From Beta vulgaris subsp. vulgaris (Eukaryota > Streptophyta > Magnoliopsida > Caryophyllales > Amaranthaceae), in assembly GCF_026745355.1 (NCBI RefSeq), contig NC_079202.1:3896692-3960691 (forward strand): a stretch of DNA of 64,000 nt, in the 5' to 3' direction. Shown here piece by piece: positions 38,696 to 50,790 of the stretch. Both the position numbers and the translations under genes were made by a program. The notes under the pieces were generated by a model, which made no database searches, was not told where the DNA came from, and saw only the letters and a list, made by a program, of their open reading frames with translations. Each line of letters starts with the position of its first letter. Position 1 is the stretch's first letter.

Positions 38696-41600
38696 TCAGC
38701 AAGATTCACCCTATTGCTGCTCTGCAAAAACTCATCTCATTGTTACTCAGCAATGGCCTAGCCAAGAGCACCAATAACAAATAGTCTTCAGCACATGCCA
38801 GAGATCTGAGCGTGCACCCTCATCTTCCCACTATAGGAGATCCAAACGGGCACCCTCACCTCCCTGATGGTCTCCAACTGTCCAAATCATGTACCCTAAC
38901 CAGGAACCTTCCCACGAGATCATCTTTCCTCGTCCCAACAGATACAACATGTCGATCCTCAACCCCTATTCGCAACATACATCACCCTCATAGCGACTCA
39001 GCTTTAGCAAACTTTGCAGTGAAGCATTGTGGACATGCTGACTGCCATTCAGCAAGGATAGGCTCAGCCTAATCTCCATGTCGCTCCCCGCCCCCCCGAG
39101 CCAAGGGACCACGTCCTAGTGCGTTCTTAGAGGAAAGAGCACAACCCACGCTCGGCCCGCGGTCATCCTAACTGGTAAAGATCCGAGGACCAGGAGGACA
39201 GTCAACATGACAGGGAAAGATCGGGACGAGACAGAGACGAGCGCCACACACCCAAAAGGAGGTCGGCTCGCCATGGAGAAGAAACTCACATCTCCAAATC
39301 ACCTACAGGAGATGCCGGGCACAAGCCTCCGGACGCCTGACACTTTCTCAACTGGATATGCCTCAACAAGTAAAAACCTTCTTAGAGGCAATGATGAAAG
39401 CTCAAAGATTCATCCACGCGACAAACATATATCGTCACTCGGATGATGTAAGCAACAAGAGAAAAGAAGAAGGAAACCACAAGGATCAACCAAAGCAACA
39501 AAAGACAATTTGTCGGTAAGACAGATTCAGCGACCATGGCCACGACCCCCGGCTCAGCAAGAACAGAAGGGATATTTATTTGGATATCAAAGACAAATCC
39601 ATGCTCCCCCGTCCACCTCCCATTAGAACATCCTTCGCTCGGAGAGGCAAGAGCTAGTGGTGTGAGTACCACAAAGAATGTGGGCACACCACCAAAGACT
39701 ACAGGGAGCTCAAAAAGTCCTTGGACAATGTAGCGGACCAAGGCAAGCTGAACCGCTACCTCAAGCACTTAAGTGAGTAGAAAGGCAAGCATAAAGTGGG
39801 TAAGTCGAATAGTGGGGACACCGAAGGCTTCATCGGTGTCATAGCAGGTGGCTTTGCCTTAGGAGGCCTAACCGGCCAAACTCGCAAAGCCTACCTACAT
39901 AGTCTTAAGCACCAAGTGCTTGACGTCCAACAATTTCGACCCGACTACCCCGTAATGACCTTTGGGGCATCTAGTCGGACATTGCATATGCCCCACGATG
40001 ACCCCCTGGTCATCGAGCTCAAGGTGGCCAACACAAGGGTCAAAAGATTGTTGGTGGACAGAGAGTCATCAACCGACATCATCATCACGCTAGAATGTCT
40101 CAAAAAGTTTAAGTATAATGACAAGAGAAGAAACCATCCAAGTACTCATCAAGTACAAAGATGTGTTTGCCTATGAGGTCATCGAATTCATACCGCCTTC
40201 GTCACCAATCAAGAGGTATATTGTTATAAAATAATGTTATTCGGTTTAAAGAACGTTGGGGCTACATATTAGCAATTGGTCAACAAAATATTCAGCGACT
40301 AGTTGGGTTGAAATATTGAAAAATATGTCAATAATATGATAGTCAAGATTAAGGCCCATGAGGATCATCCATTAGACTTAAGAAAAACCCTGGGCACATT
40401 GAGGCAGTTCCGCATGATGTTGAACCCGAAAAAGTGCGTCTTCGGAGTCAAGGGAGGAAAGTGTCTCGGATTCTTGGTGGATGAGAGAGGAACTGAGGTT
40501 AAACCCGATAAAATCAAAGCGGTGATTCGAATGAAATCCCCTCGGAACGTAAAGGAAGTGTAGCGCTTAACCGGCTGTCTAGCTGCCCTAGGACGTTTCC
40601 CCTCCAGGTCGGTGGATTAGAGCTTATTATTCTTGAAAGCTTTGAAAAGAAAAGAGTTCACTTCGGACGAAGAAGCTGAACATGGCTTCACCTCCCTCAA
40701 AAAACACCTATCAACCCTCCCAAAACTTATATCCCCCTTGCCGGGGGAAGCTTTGTTAATCTATCTACTTCATCACTCATGCCTTCTGAGGAGTAAAGGC
40801 TAAGTACAACAAAGTTAAAAAGATAGTCTTTTCCCTCGTAATGTCTAGTCATAAACTCAAACCATACTTCCAGGCTCACCAGATCAAAGTCCTTACTGGA
40901 CAGTCGCTCAGGAAGGTAATAGAAGCAGAAACCACTCCAGTCAAATGACTGATTGGGTCGACCAACTCGCTGATTTTTGTCTAGAATACGAGCCAAGGAG
41001 AGCAATAAAAGCCAGCCGTTGACGAATTTCATCACCGAATGCACCACCAGACTCCTTCCCCGCTCGGTGAACAGGAAGGATGGGAACTACAAGTGGATGG
41101 CTCCTCCACTAAAGCAAGTTGTGGAGCCGGTCTAGTAATCAAGCCTTCGGTCGGAGAAAAGATGTAGTGTATCATTAAGTTCGAGTTCTTGGGGTCCAAT
41201 GACGAAGCCGACTACTAAGCTCTCTTCCTCGGACTTCAGCTTTGCATCCTGGCCGGGGCTACATCAATCAACGCTCATAGTGAAGTAGGTCTTAGGCGAA
41301 TACGAAGCCAAGGAAGACAACTTGAGGTTGTACTTGGCCAAAACTCAAGAAATCATCCAAAAACAATCCAACTTTAGCATCAATCATTTACCCCGATCGG
41401 AAAATCAATAAGCCGATACCTTAGCTCAGATGGCCAGCTCAGCAGAAGGGTCATCTCCCCCGACCATCATATCAGAGGTACTGCGTCAGCCAAGCATAAA
41501 CGCTAAGGAACAGCTGGTGTTGAATCGAACGTCCACTTGGATGAAAGAGGTAGTTGAATACTTGAGGAATGGGATGTTATCTGAAGACCATAAGGAGACT

Positions 41601-42540
41601 GAGCAAATCAAGCAAAAGTTAGGTTGCTTCTTGTGGCACGAGGACCACCTCTACAAAAAGCTTTCACTCATCCCCTCCTCAAATGTGTGACCCCCAAAGA
41701 GGGGGACTACATCCTTTAAGAAATTCACCAAGGAGCTTGCGGGAGTCACCAAGGGGGAAGGACCATAGCTGGAAAGGCCCTCAGGGACGGCTACTATTGG
41801 TCCACACTCATATCGGATGCCCAAGAGCTGGTCAAAAAATGTCCTTCATGCCATATCCACTCAGAAATCCCTAGGGGACCACGTACTCCTCTAACTAACA
41901 TTCAGGCGATTCTCCCATTCGATAAATGGGGGATGGACCTACTCGGACCATTCCCCCGGCATCAGGTCAGCGAAAGTTCTTAATTGTAGCAATCGACTAC
42001 TTCACCAACTGGACAGAAGCCGAATCACTCGCCCCAATAACGGATAAGTAAGTTCAAGCATTCATATGGAGGAATATAATCACTAGATTTGGAGTACCGA
42101 GGGCCTTAGTGTCAGATAACGGGTGACAATTCAACAGTGTCCCTACTCGCGACTGTAGTGCCCGATTCGGAATACAAACCAAGTTCTCGGTCGTGTCAAG
42201 GCCACAAATGAATGGACAAGCCGAGTCAACTAACAAGATAGTCCTCAAAGGTATCAAAAAGTCCTCAGAAGCTGCAAAAGGAGCCCGGGTCGATGACTTA
42301 CCCGGAGTACTTTGGTCGGCTCGAACTATCACGAAAGAGGCTACAAGGTAGTCCCCATTCGGCCTAGTATACGGAAGCGATGTCGTGCTTCCGGTGGAAG
42401 TCAGAATACCCTCCCCTCGGAGGACCTTCTATGAGTTTGAGAAAAAAGAAGAAGAAAAGCCCATCAACTTAGAGTTGCTACCCAAAACTAGGGGCATGGG
42501 CAAGCTCACTAACAAGAAAAATGTAGCTATTCGGTTGTTT

Positions 42541-42905
42541 TTGTGATGAATCGGACTTAACCAGTCCATTCGGCTTTTTTTGTGATGAATCGGACTTAAC
42601 CAATCCATTTAACCTTTTCTGTAATAAATCGGACTTAACCAGTCCATTCAACATTTTTTTTATAATGAATCGAACTTAACTAGTCCATTCAGCATTATCT
42701 GTAATGAATGGAACTTAACCAGTCCGAATAACTTTTGCAACTATTCAATAGAGCTTTATATTTTGAGACTTAACCATTCATGAAAGACTTAACCAGTCAA
42801 GAGACTTAACCAGTTATATTTTATGCTCGGCATTGCAATAAAATGGATAAAAAAAGACTTAACCAGTCAAGACTTAACAAAATTCACTAAGACTTAACCA
42901 GTCTG
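42541..42905. repeat. 39-40-bp tandem repeat downstream of Gypsy pol
   Basis: About five units of TGATGAATCGGACTTAACC and AGTCCATTC plus a T-rich spacer occupy 42541-42735. Scattered GACTTAACCAGTC words continue to about 42905. Tandem repeats between pol and the 3' LTR are common in Tat-type elements. Confidence 0.85.
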
Positions 42906-43106
42906 GCCAATAAACGAAAAGTCAATTGCAAAGTTAGTTGGAAAGTTAGTCGAATTGAAAAAAATCAGTAGGAAAGTTAACCGGATTATTCAAAAAGAAC
43001 AATATTGCAATTGACAAAAAGATGTATTCATTGATAAGAAGTTCAATTACAAAAGTGAGACCGACTAAGATCGGCAGTACATTGGAAAAAGAAAGAAAAA
43101 GTAAGC

Positions 43107-44870
43107 CTAAGAGCTAGGAAGAAGGTCACTCACCATAGGCTTCAACAACTTGGGATGTCTCAGTCCCATCATCTTTGCTATCGCCTTCCTCGACCTCCTC
43201 AAGATCCATCTGAGCCCGGATTTCAGCAGCTTCGGCCTCGCAAACTTCCTGGTATCGAGACCAGACGTCGTTTTACTCGACCAAGGGGCAGGAATCAGCC
43301 AAAACACCTTTCAGTCGCTCGAGGGCCTCATCCTCGCTTATCCTGTGGGACACCTGGCCGACCTTTGCAGTATAATCATCGCAGGATTGAGTGGTTGGCC
43401 AGTGTTCGGACCACTGATCCTTGGACCAGATGGCCTTCTCCTCGGCCTAAGCGAACTTTGCCTCAGCTGTCTTCAACCTGAATTTAACCCATCCAAGTCA
43501 GCCTGCGCCTTCGCAACCTTGGCCTCAGCATCGACCTTGGCAATGACAGCCCCATCCTTCTCCATTATGAGGTCCACGTTCGTCTTTGCCTACGTGGCCT
43601 CCTCAGCCTTGAGGTTATCATCATCGACTTTTAATGGCCCTCTTAGCATCATCCAATTTGGACTCAGCGATTCGCTGAGCATTTTCAGCTTTGCTCAAGT
43701 CGGTGAAGTGCTTCTTCTCTTTCTGCGTTAGATCTTTGACCTCGTAGAACAAAGCTATTCAGTTTTCCACCACGTTGGACATGCGGATGGAGAACTATCA
43801 AAATAAAGAAAAGTTATCACCAAGAAAAGCAGAAATAAAAAAAAAGAAGCACTCGCAACATGGACTTACGTTGAGCCATGAGCGGTAGAGCTCGTTTGTC
43901 TCTGTGCAAATGATCTTGATGGCTTCATTCAGCCTTTTATTTTTGTGCCTTTCTCAACTCGGTGAAAAGGACAGGTGCGTCCTCGGCAAACTGATCTTCC
44001 ACCAGCCGAGCAAGAGAAGGAGATTGTGGAATGTAGCCCGAACTCCTCAGAGGGCGGAAGTCGGAATAATGGAAAAAATATGTCGGTCTCCCCAGCTTTG
44101 GAGCTGACCCTTGGGCTGTTAACCTCGACTAAAATGTCACTCTTGGCTTTCTTTGTTGATTCCTTTTCAACTCGGGCCTTAGCCAAGGCTCTCACAGTCC
44201 GAGCTACCTTGTCCTCAGCGCGCTCCGTGCGCTTCTTCGGCTTAGGCTTGGCCGGATCCTGAAATCAAGAAATGTTAGCAAAAATCAAGCAAACACATCA
44301 AAAAATGCAACATCTAGTCGGTCGGCCAAAAAATATCTTTGGAGCAGCAAGCTTTTTCATCGCCTTAGAGTTCAGCTCGACCCTGATCCGAACTGCTTTG
44401 AAGGCCGCATAAGTGAGGCATTCGACCATTTTAAGATCAGTTTCCCTCAAATAACCAAGTGAAGACTTTGCAAAATTGAAAAGAGTCAGAAAAATAACAA
44501 TAATCAACAAAACTTAACATGCAAACCGGACCCTCTCCGCCAAATTACCCTTGGGGAAGGCCGGACTCAGCCCCATTACGGCCAGGAAGTGTTCGTTCTT
44601 GAAAAGCCGACAACTGGGCAACCAATTTCCAGCCACGAAGATCTCCCCTCCGTTCACTATTTTTGACTCAAGCTGCATGTAGCAGGCAGCCACAGCTTCA
44701 TCATCAACTAATTCAGGCACTCGAAAGTTGAGCTCATCATTTGACTCAACTGTCGGGGGGACAATCAACACCCCCCATTCTCCACCAAAGTAGACGAAGG
44801 TGAACCCTCTCCGGAAATCTTTTTGGGAAGAAGGGAGCTCTAGTACCGTTCGGTAGCCTCTACGGGCCTG
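43107..44870 (-). pseudogene. Antisense ORF region of the Gypsy element
   Basis: Minus-strand frames, in order from 44870 downward, are as follows. 44771-44514 contains NDELNFRVPELVDDEAVAAC and WLPSCRLFKNEHFLAVMGLS. 44510-44298 contains SLGYLRETDLKMVECLTYAA. 44195-43929 is basic and Ser-rich. 43740-43480 is a Lys/Glu/Ala coiled coil (LTQKEKKHFTDLSKAENAQR). The set resembles the protein annotated as the putative gypsy-type transposon domain (Transposase_28), which plant Tat elements carry antisense to pol. Stops and frame breaks show that it is not functional. Confidence 0.6.
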
Positions 44871-44909
44871 AAAACGCCACTAGCCCGGTCCATGTTTGCC
44901 GCCCATCAT

Positions 44910-45545
44910 CTGCTGTAGGAGAAGCAGTATGGTTAAGAAATCTCTTGCAGGAACCTGATCATATTCAAGATGGACCGATTAAAATATATGTCGATAACAT
45001 GTCAGCTATAAAACTTGCTGAAAATCCGGTACAACTGAAAGAAGCAAGCATATAGATACGAGGTTTCATTTTCTTCGAGACCAAGTAAAGCAAGGCATGA
45101 TCGTCCTCGAGTATTGTAATACCAGAGAGCAAATTGCGGATATTTTACGAAGCCATTGTCTCATGATACTTTCAAAAGATTAAGGGAAATGCTTGGAATG
45201 ACAATTGAAGCTTGAGGGGTGTGTTGAAAATCAAACTTTAATTTAGCATTACTACAATTAGTTTACTTTTAATAACTTTTGTTTAAATTAGATAATGGTT
45301 TAAAATGAAAATTAGTTTAATCCTTTATTTGTTTAGTAAATCATAAATTATATATATGTATAATTATTATTTCATTGAAATAAGAAAGATGAAGAAAAGA
45401 AAGAATAAGAGAGAAACAAAGAAAGGAGAGACATAGATGGGAGAAGTCAGATATTTGAAAGATATATACAAGAGAAACATATTATTGGGTTGTAACCCAT
45501 ATCAGTTTCTCCTTAATATAATTCTTATAATTGTTTGAGTTAACA
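44910..45545 (+). mobile_element. 3' fragment of a Copia element with one LTR
   Basis: Broken frames give VDNMSAIKLAENPV, FIFFETK and EYCNTREQIADI, the end of Copia RNase H. They are followed by GCTTGAGGGG (polypurine tract, about 45210-45219) and an LTR starting TGTTGAAAATCAAAC (45223) and ending near GAGTTAACA (45545). The 5' part of the element is absent. It truncates the Gypsy remnant on its left. Confidence 0.65.
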
Positions 45546-46365
45546 ATTTGTAAATTGTAACTCCTACAATTATATCGCTTGCTATGACGGTTGTAATGAA
45601 CTTTTTTATCGGTTAATTTAAATCCCTTTTTGGTTAAAAAAAAACTGACTCGCACGTTTCATTTATATTTTCTCGCTTTTAGATATGTGTGCACCAAACT
45701 CATTACACAAACATGCGCACCTTCAAATTTGCACCCATCTACAAGGCGCTGGTTGTACCTCACGCCACCACGAAGGCAATTGTAGATGTACGCATACGGA
45801 TCACTGTGATTGTATCACATCGCTAAAACTATGGGTATTTGGTGCAGTTAAGATTTTCTCTCCCTTAGTCCTTGACTTGGTGTAAGAGCACCTCAACCGA
45901 CGTTGTAAAGATGGAGTGTCTCCCTCCTTTTTGGTAGAAATTTCCTCCCTTAGTCCTTGACTTGGCTGCAAAACTTATCCTAGCTAGCTTAATTATTTTA
46001 GGCTTAGATGAATTTTCTTGCATTACGGACCACACGAAATTTAAATATTTCTTGTTATCTCTTCTTTTGCAAGACTATTTATGCACTTAAAAATAGCATC
46101 AATTACCTCATGGTGATGGTGTTACGATTAATACCAACAAATGTTTACAGGATTACTGTTGGAATTAGATTGGAACGGAGGGTGTATAAATTAATCGAAA
46201 CTAACCAAAGATTAACCAATGTTGTCCTAAAACCAAACTACATTTATTTAACATTAGCAAAGAAATCTCAAATGCATCATGTTAAATAATACTATCATAC
46301 TGGCACATACAAATTACAAAATATTATTATTTGCATGAATATAAAACAGTAGCAGTAGTACTTAA
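45546..46365. other. Intergenic, no feature recognised
   Basis: No domain-bearing frame was seen. A short phrase, CTCCCTTAGTCCTTGACTTGG, occurs twice (near 45860 and 45945), suggesting a small duplication. Confidence 0.5.
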
Positions 46366-46704
46366 TCAGACCACCAAATCTAGATTTCTATTATTGACAC
46401 ATACTTCTTGAGAAGATTTATTAAAGAACTCAATGCAATCAGCAATAGCTTCCGAATAATGGGAGTTGGGTGAATAATAGGAGGAACTGCATGATGTCTT
46501 TGGAGGTTCCGGGCGGTCGCACGACTGTCTCCGAGACATGAAACCGTCAGAAGTGGCCGGAGCAACGCCGTTTTTTGACGGAAAAGGGAATATGAACCGC
46601 AGCAAAACCTTCCGAAACCGGTTGAAGATCTTCATTGCTGAGAAGTTGTTATTTTGGCAAGATTGTGACTTTTGCTTGTGAGGTTGAAATGGATGCCCAA
46701 ACAT
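46366..46704 (-). CDS. Small conserved-looking plant protein, function unknown
   Basis: An intronless 112-codon frame; a second in-frame ATG at 46635 (MKIFNRFRKVLLRF) would give 89 residues. The downstream start may be the true one, because the sequence just before the first ATG is a TATAAATT-like AT stretch. The N-terminal part is basic and amphipathic. The C-terminal half (PEPPKTSCSSSYYSPNSHYS, then EAIADCIEFFNKSSQE) looks conserved: I have seen similar Pro-Pro-Lys-Thr-Ser...DCIEFFN endings in short uncharacterised plant proteins. GC content is higher than in its surroundings, which supports real coding. No enzymatic motif, membrane segment or signal peptide is evident. Which family it belongs to is a recollection, not a search result. 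Confidence 0.6.
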   Translation of the reverse strand: MFGHPFQPHKQKSQSCQNNNFSAMKIFNRFRKVLLRFIFPFPSKNGVAPATSDGFMSRRQSCDRPEPPKTSCSSSYYSPNSHYSEAIADCIEFFNKSSQEVCVNNRNLDLVV

Positions 46705-48137
46705 TTGAGCTTATAAATTATATCTGTTTCTCTAATTGTTAATTTGTAATGCAGAGATTATTCTCAAATTCTCTCTCTACTGATAGGCTCCGGGAAATGT
46801 AGCGCTATCATGGATGTCCTAAGAATCTATCTATATAAATGTGTGTTATAGACATATATTATGCAAAAAAGGTTTTAGAGCAATTCTATGTACACTTAAT
46901 GAAGATCATTCAAAGGGAAAAGAAAAGCATGGTTTGCCCGCCTAACTATGCTATATGCATGTGCTATAATCATTCATGGGTTTCTCTTGTCCTTCATGAC
47001 TAAGCATAGTTTACAAGGATTTGCCCTTTAATAAGCTTTAACTAGAAGCAGTGTTTACTAAGAATTGTACAAACTAATCATTTGTGAGGGTCCTTTAGTG
47101 TATATCTACCTTCAAGATAGTAATAATAATTATTATAATTGCAATAGTGGAAATGATTACAAAACATAACAATAATATTAATATAAGATTTTATCATCTA
47201 TGGTCATATCAAAATTATTGGTATTACTAGAATTTATATCCATGCTATAAATGGGGATAAAATGAAAGAAGCAAAAGTACATACGTAATATTTTTGTTCG
47301 TATATCTTAAGTAATTCTAATAAAAATTGTATCTTTTACATCATATATGTAATAAATATTGCGATATACTTCTTTCATTTTTTTTTACTTGTAACGTTTT
47401 AATTTTTACATTTGTTGATATACAATTTTAATTATTAATATCTCTATGTATATAGTTGTGAAAATTATAAAAAGGTGAAACTTGTAAATATTTATTGAGA
47501 TAAATTTAACCGTACCTTATATGCTAAAATTTGTATTATATACTATTTACAAATTTTATGTCAAAGTAAATATATAAATAGTGCAAAAGTCAAAATATTA
47601 TAAATAATAATAACGGAAAAATCATATTAAAAAATCATATTCTAAAGTATGCAATTATAAATATATACTTAAGTGAATGCTCAAGATACCAAAAAAAAAA
47701 TAAAAATTAAGTGGATGCTCAAGAGTCTTCTTTCGGGTGCTCATTTGAAGTGGCGGAACGCATTTCTCAGTTGTGGCTTCAAATAACTAATGAGATTTAA
47801 CCTAATATCATACAGTATATATTGTGGTTATTTAGCAATAAATTTAAAGCATCAGGCACCTAAATATAGGGTTTACCAATGATATTGATTTATTTTTCCA
47901 ATTACCAAATGTAAACATCAAAATATAGATCTACAAATGAGAATTTTTATGGAGAAATAAGCTATATAATGAAAATGTCAAGGTCGTACTAATGATATTT
48001 AGAATTTGAAACATACGAATAAGAATACACTACATAGAAGATGGAATTCAAAGTAATCTGACAGTTTTATTTGAGTCTGAACTACGATATTTTTTATCCC
48101 GTAAATATTTGACTAATCACATTAGAAGGAATCTCAT
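46705..48137. other. Intergenic, AT-rich
   Basis: No coding frame longer than chance and no recognised mobile-element ends. The first 100 bases are the probable promoter of the small minus-strand gene, with ATAATTTATAAGC on its strand close to the first ATG. Confidence 0.45.
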
Positions 48138-48884
48138 TTGGCGCTCTCTCTAAACCCTCCCAACCCTAAACCTAAAAACATACCCCCGGTGCAAACATTC
48201 CTAGGCTCAGCAGTGGCCGGCATCTTACCCTCATCACCGGCGAGCCTAGCTCCTGATAACAGGCTCACTCGTAGTTTAGTTCTCAACTACACGTCCCAGT
48301 CGATCCATTTCCCCTTGTTCTCCTTCCCCGCCTCTTCACCCTCCCATGTATACCGGCGTCGACCCTTCTTCCCCATCCCCAGTTTGTCGACATTGGTCCT
48401 CCCTCCCCCTCCCCCTCCTCCTCCCCCACAGTTGCATCATCCCCCCCTTCCCTGTAACCCCATCAACCCTCCCCTTCCCCGTAGTTGTGTTGCCCACTAC
48501 AAGGTAGTCCCGTCGTGAGGTTCTCGTCCAGTATTGTTGTCCATTGCGTTCCCATCCCTTCCTCTCCATGGTCTTTTAGTTTGTCAATAAGGTTAACTCC
48601 CTCTCCTCGTTCCCTAGTTTTTGGTGCTTGAAGTCTTAGCTTTTAGGCTTCCCTTCCCAATCCCTGTTTGAACTCAATGTCATACTCCCCCTTCCCTTCC
48701 CCTCCCCTATTTTTGTATCGAGCTCCCCTTTCCCCTCCCCCCTGTTAGTGTCGGACCCCCCCATTCCCCTCCCCTCTGGTTAGTGTCGGGCTTCCCCTCC
48801 CCCGTCCCCCAGGTTATTGGGCTCTCCAACTAGTTATGTTTGATGTTAGTTAATAAGATGTCGTTCACCTATCAAAAATAATGC
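48138..48884 (+). other. C/T-rich low-complexity tract, perhaps transposon-derived
   Basis: The first 380 bases are open (126 codons, Pro/Ser-rich) but become a run of CCTCCCCCTCC words. Blocks containing CCCCTCCCC and GTTAGTGTCGG then repeat to about 48830, so the openness follows from base composition. It ends with GTTCACCTATCAAAAATAATG, similar to the tail of the LINE at 16329. A 5'-truncated LINE is possible but unproven. Confidence 0.35.
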
Positions 48885-49277
48885 AAAACATTCTAACAAT
48901 ATAGTAGGGTAAGTAGGATCGACTCCACAGAAAGATGGTCGTTCTAATCTAGTTTCTAAGGTATCGAGAAACTAAACAAGATCATAAATATTCGAATTAA
49001 AGTTCTAATCTAATCAAACTAAAAAGGATCTAGGGTAATGGTTACCATGTTTATAACTATATATAATCTATCAAAATATCATCAATTGTTCAATTAATCA
49101 GATATCTTGAGCACAGGTTAATCCTACGGGCGGGTCTTAACACAGTCAAATCAGATTTGCTAATTGTAGGTAAGCCTCTAAAGAGTACTATCGCTCGGTC
49201 TATGACTCGATATTAGCAATATTTAATCAAACAATTGATCAGATTGCAATATTAACAATTAAAACAATAATCAATTA
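48885..49277. other. Intergenic, no feature recognised
   Basis: No coding frame. The sequence is moderately complex and could be decayed transposon, but no ends were found. Confidence 0.4.
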
Positions 49278-49624
49278 CGGCCCGTTTGGTAGTTGGTCAT
49301 AAATGGTGGTAATGGGAATGAATTTGTGTGTAAATTTGTGAAAAATATCATTGTTCATTCCCATGGTAATGCTAATTTATCCTAAAGTGTCCACTTTCCT
49401 TCTTGAATTTTCATTCCCATCCAATACCACCTTGTAGGATGGTAATGAGTGGTAATGAAAATTGCTTCTCCTTAGAGACAAAAACACAAGTTTAGGGGTG
49501 ATATTGCTTGTCCATGGAGAAAAAACGCCTCCCCATGGAGATTTTAAGGGTGCTTCCCTAATAAAATTACACTTAAAAATTCATTCCTATTACCGCAATT
49601 TATTAACGACTACCAAACGGGCCG
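49278..49624. mobile_element. Harbinger-like MITE (copy 2), TTA duplication
   Basis: The left end is CGGCCCGTTTGGTAGT and the right end is its close reverse complement, ACTACCAAACGGGCCG. The element is flanked by TTA at 49275-49277 and 49625-49627. The 3-bp TTA duplication and the GGCCCGTTTGGTA terminus fit PIF/Harbinger-type MITEs. It is 347 bp with no coding, and related to the copy in WEB intron 2. Confidence 0.85.
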
Positions 49625-49627
49625 TTA

Positions 49628-50512
49628 GAGATATAAGTAACTAATTACACCATCAATAAATGTCAATCAATAATCATATCATATTAACATGGATTCCTAA
49701 ACCCTAGAAATTAAGACTACTCAATCATGAATCAAAGAATAAAAACTACATCTACCAAGTAAAACATAACCAAAGAAATCAATGAAAGAAAAAAGATGAA
49801 AATAATAAACTCCTGAATTAATGATGAAGAATAATAACTAAGGTTTACTAAAAAACTAGAGAGGAAAAGGAAGAAGGTAAGAAAACTAAACTTAAACCTA
49901 GAATACAGAAATAACGTGCTAAGAAAGGAGGAGCAAGAAAGAATGAAAACCTAATATAACTAATACTAGGTAACATAATATGACTAGACAGTAATTTCCA
50001 AGAAAAGATAAGTCGAAATATCATTAAATGGGCGAAATTAGTGATCTGTGCGTGCAAAAACAAATTCTAACATAAACAGTTCCAACTTTGAAAAGGCATA
50101 ACTCATTGAATAGAAGACTCCTCGGGGCGTGCCACCTATCGTTGGAAAGCACTTAAAGTTTAGTTTCTAAATTTGCTAGAATTACTAGATTATAAGAATC
50201 ACATTGAAAGTTATGACTAGAAGAGTAGACATAACTCTTTTTCACATTTCTTCTAATGATTTTCCGCTTTGTTTCCACTTAAACTCGTATTATAAAATAT
50301 CCATGATGATCCTTATGCATTGTAGCTTCCTTCCAAGTGCTCCTAATCCTCAAGATTAGCTAATCTTATTCCAACTACGTTCTCATTACCTGAAATTCAT
50401 CAGAAACAAGAAAACATACCGAATAGGAGTAGAACAACATAACTTAAGAATATATGATGCAATAATGAACCTAAATATGAAACTAAATGCTCTAATATGC
50501 AACCAAAAAATA
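49628..50512. other. Intergenic, no feature recognised
   Basis: AT-rich, with scattered minus-strand frames lacking any domain. Confidence 0.45.
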
Positions 50513-50767
50513 TACTTCCTTCGTTTCTTAATGAGTGCAACATAGAGAAAGTGGGGGAATACCAAGGAAGGTAGAGAGAGAAAGTTGGGATCACAATAAA
50601 GTAGAGTAATTCAAGTGATGAAACAAAAAAGTTGTGGTCCCCTCTTGCTTTTTGGTGGCATATTTGTAATAATATTGAACTTTTTTTACCATTTTGAGCT
50701 TGGTTGCACTTATTGTGACTATTCCAAATAAGGGAAATGTTGCACTTATTAAGAAACGGAGGTAGTA
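50513..50767. mobile_element. Stowaway-like MITE
   Basis: The left end is TACTTCCTTCGTTTCTTAAT. The right end, reverse complemented, is TACTACCTCCGTTTCTTAAT. Both continue into a shared AGTGCAACAT-type sequence, giving about 30 bp of inverted repeat on TA dinucleotides. No coding. Confidence 0.88.
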
Positions 50768-50790
50768 TATAAATATGACTTATCATCAGT

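Larger units (their letters stand above)
38090..44890 (+). pseudogene. Degenerate Ty3/Gypsy (Tat-like) element
   Basis: A probable LTR end (to about 38500) and PBS are followed by gag, with GHTTKDYRELKKSLDN near 39670. Protease follows at 39796-40130 (IAGGFALGGLTG, HDDPLVIELKVAN, then VDRESSTD where D-T/S-G-S-S is expected). Partial reverse transcriptase lies at 40340-40560 (MMLNPKKCVFGVKGGKCLGF). A second RNase H-like domain near 41075-41160 (LQVDGSSTKASCGAGLVI) is typical of the Tat lineage. Integrase covers 41500-42480 (WGMDLLGPFP, PQMNGQAES). The catalytic centre of RT (YxDD) is missing. Stops are frequent. The end is lost where another Copia fragment begins near 44900. A tandem repeat and an antisense ORF region lie downstream of pol. 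Confidence 0.8.

Noticed and set aside
42541..42735. CRISPR-like array
   Set aside because: The units are head-to-tail tandem copies with no distinct spacers, in a plant retrotransposon.
48138..48518. Proline-rich protein gene
   Set aside because: The frame stays open because of C-rich low complexity, and the region continues as simple repeats. No splice or domain support.
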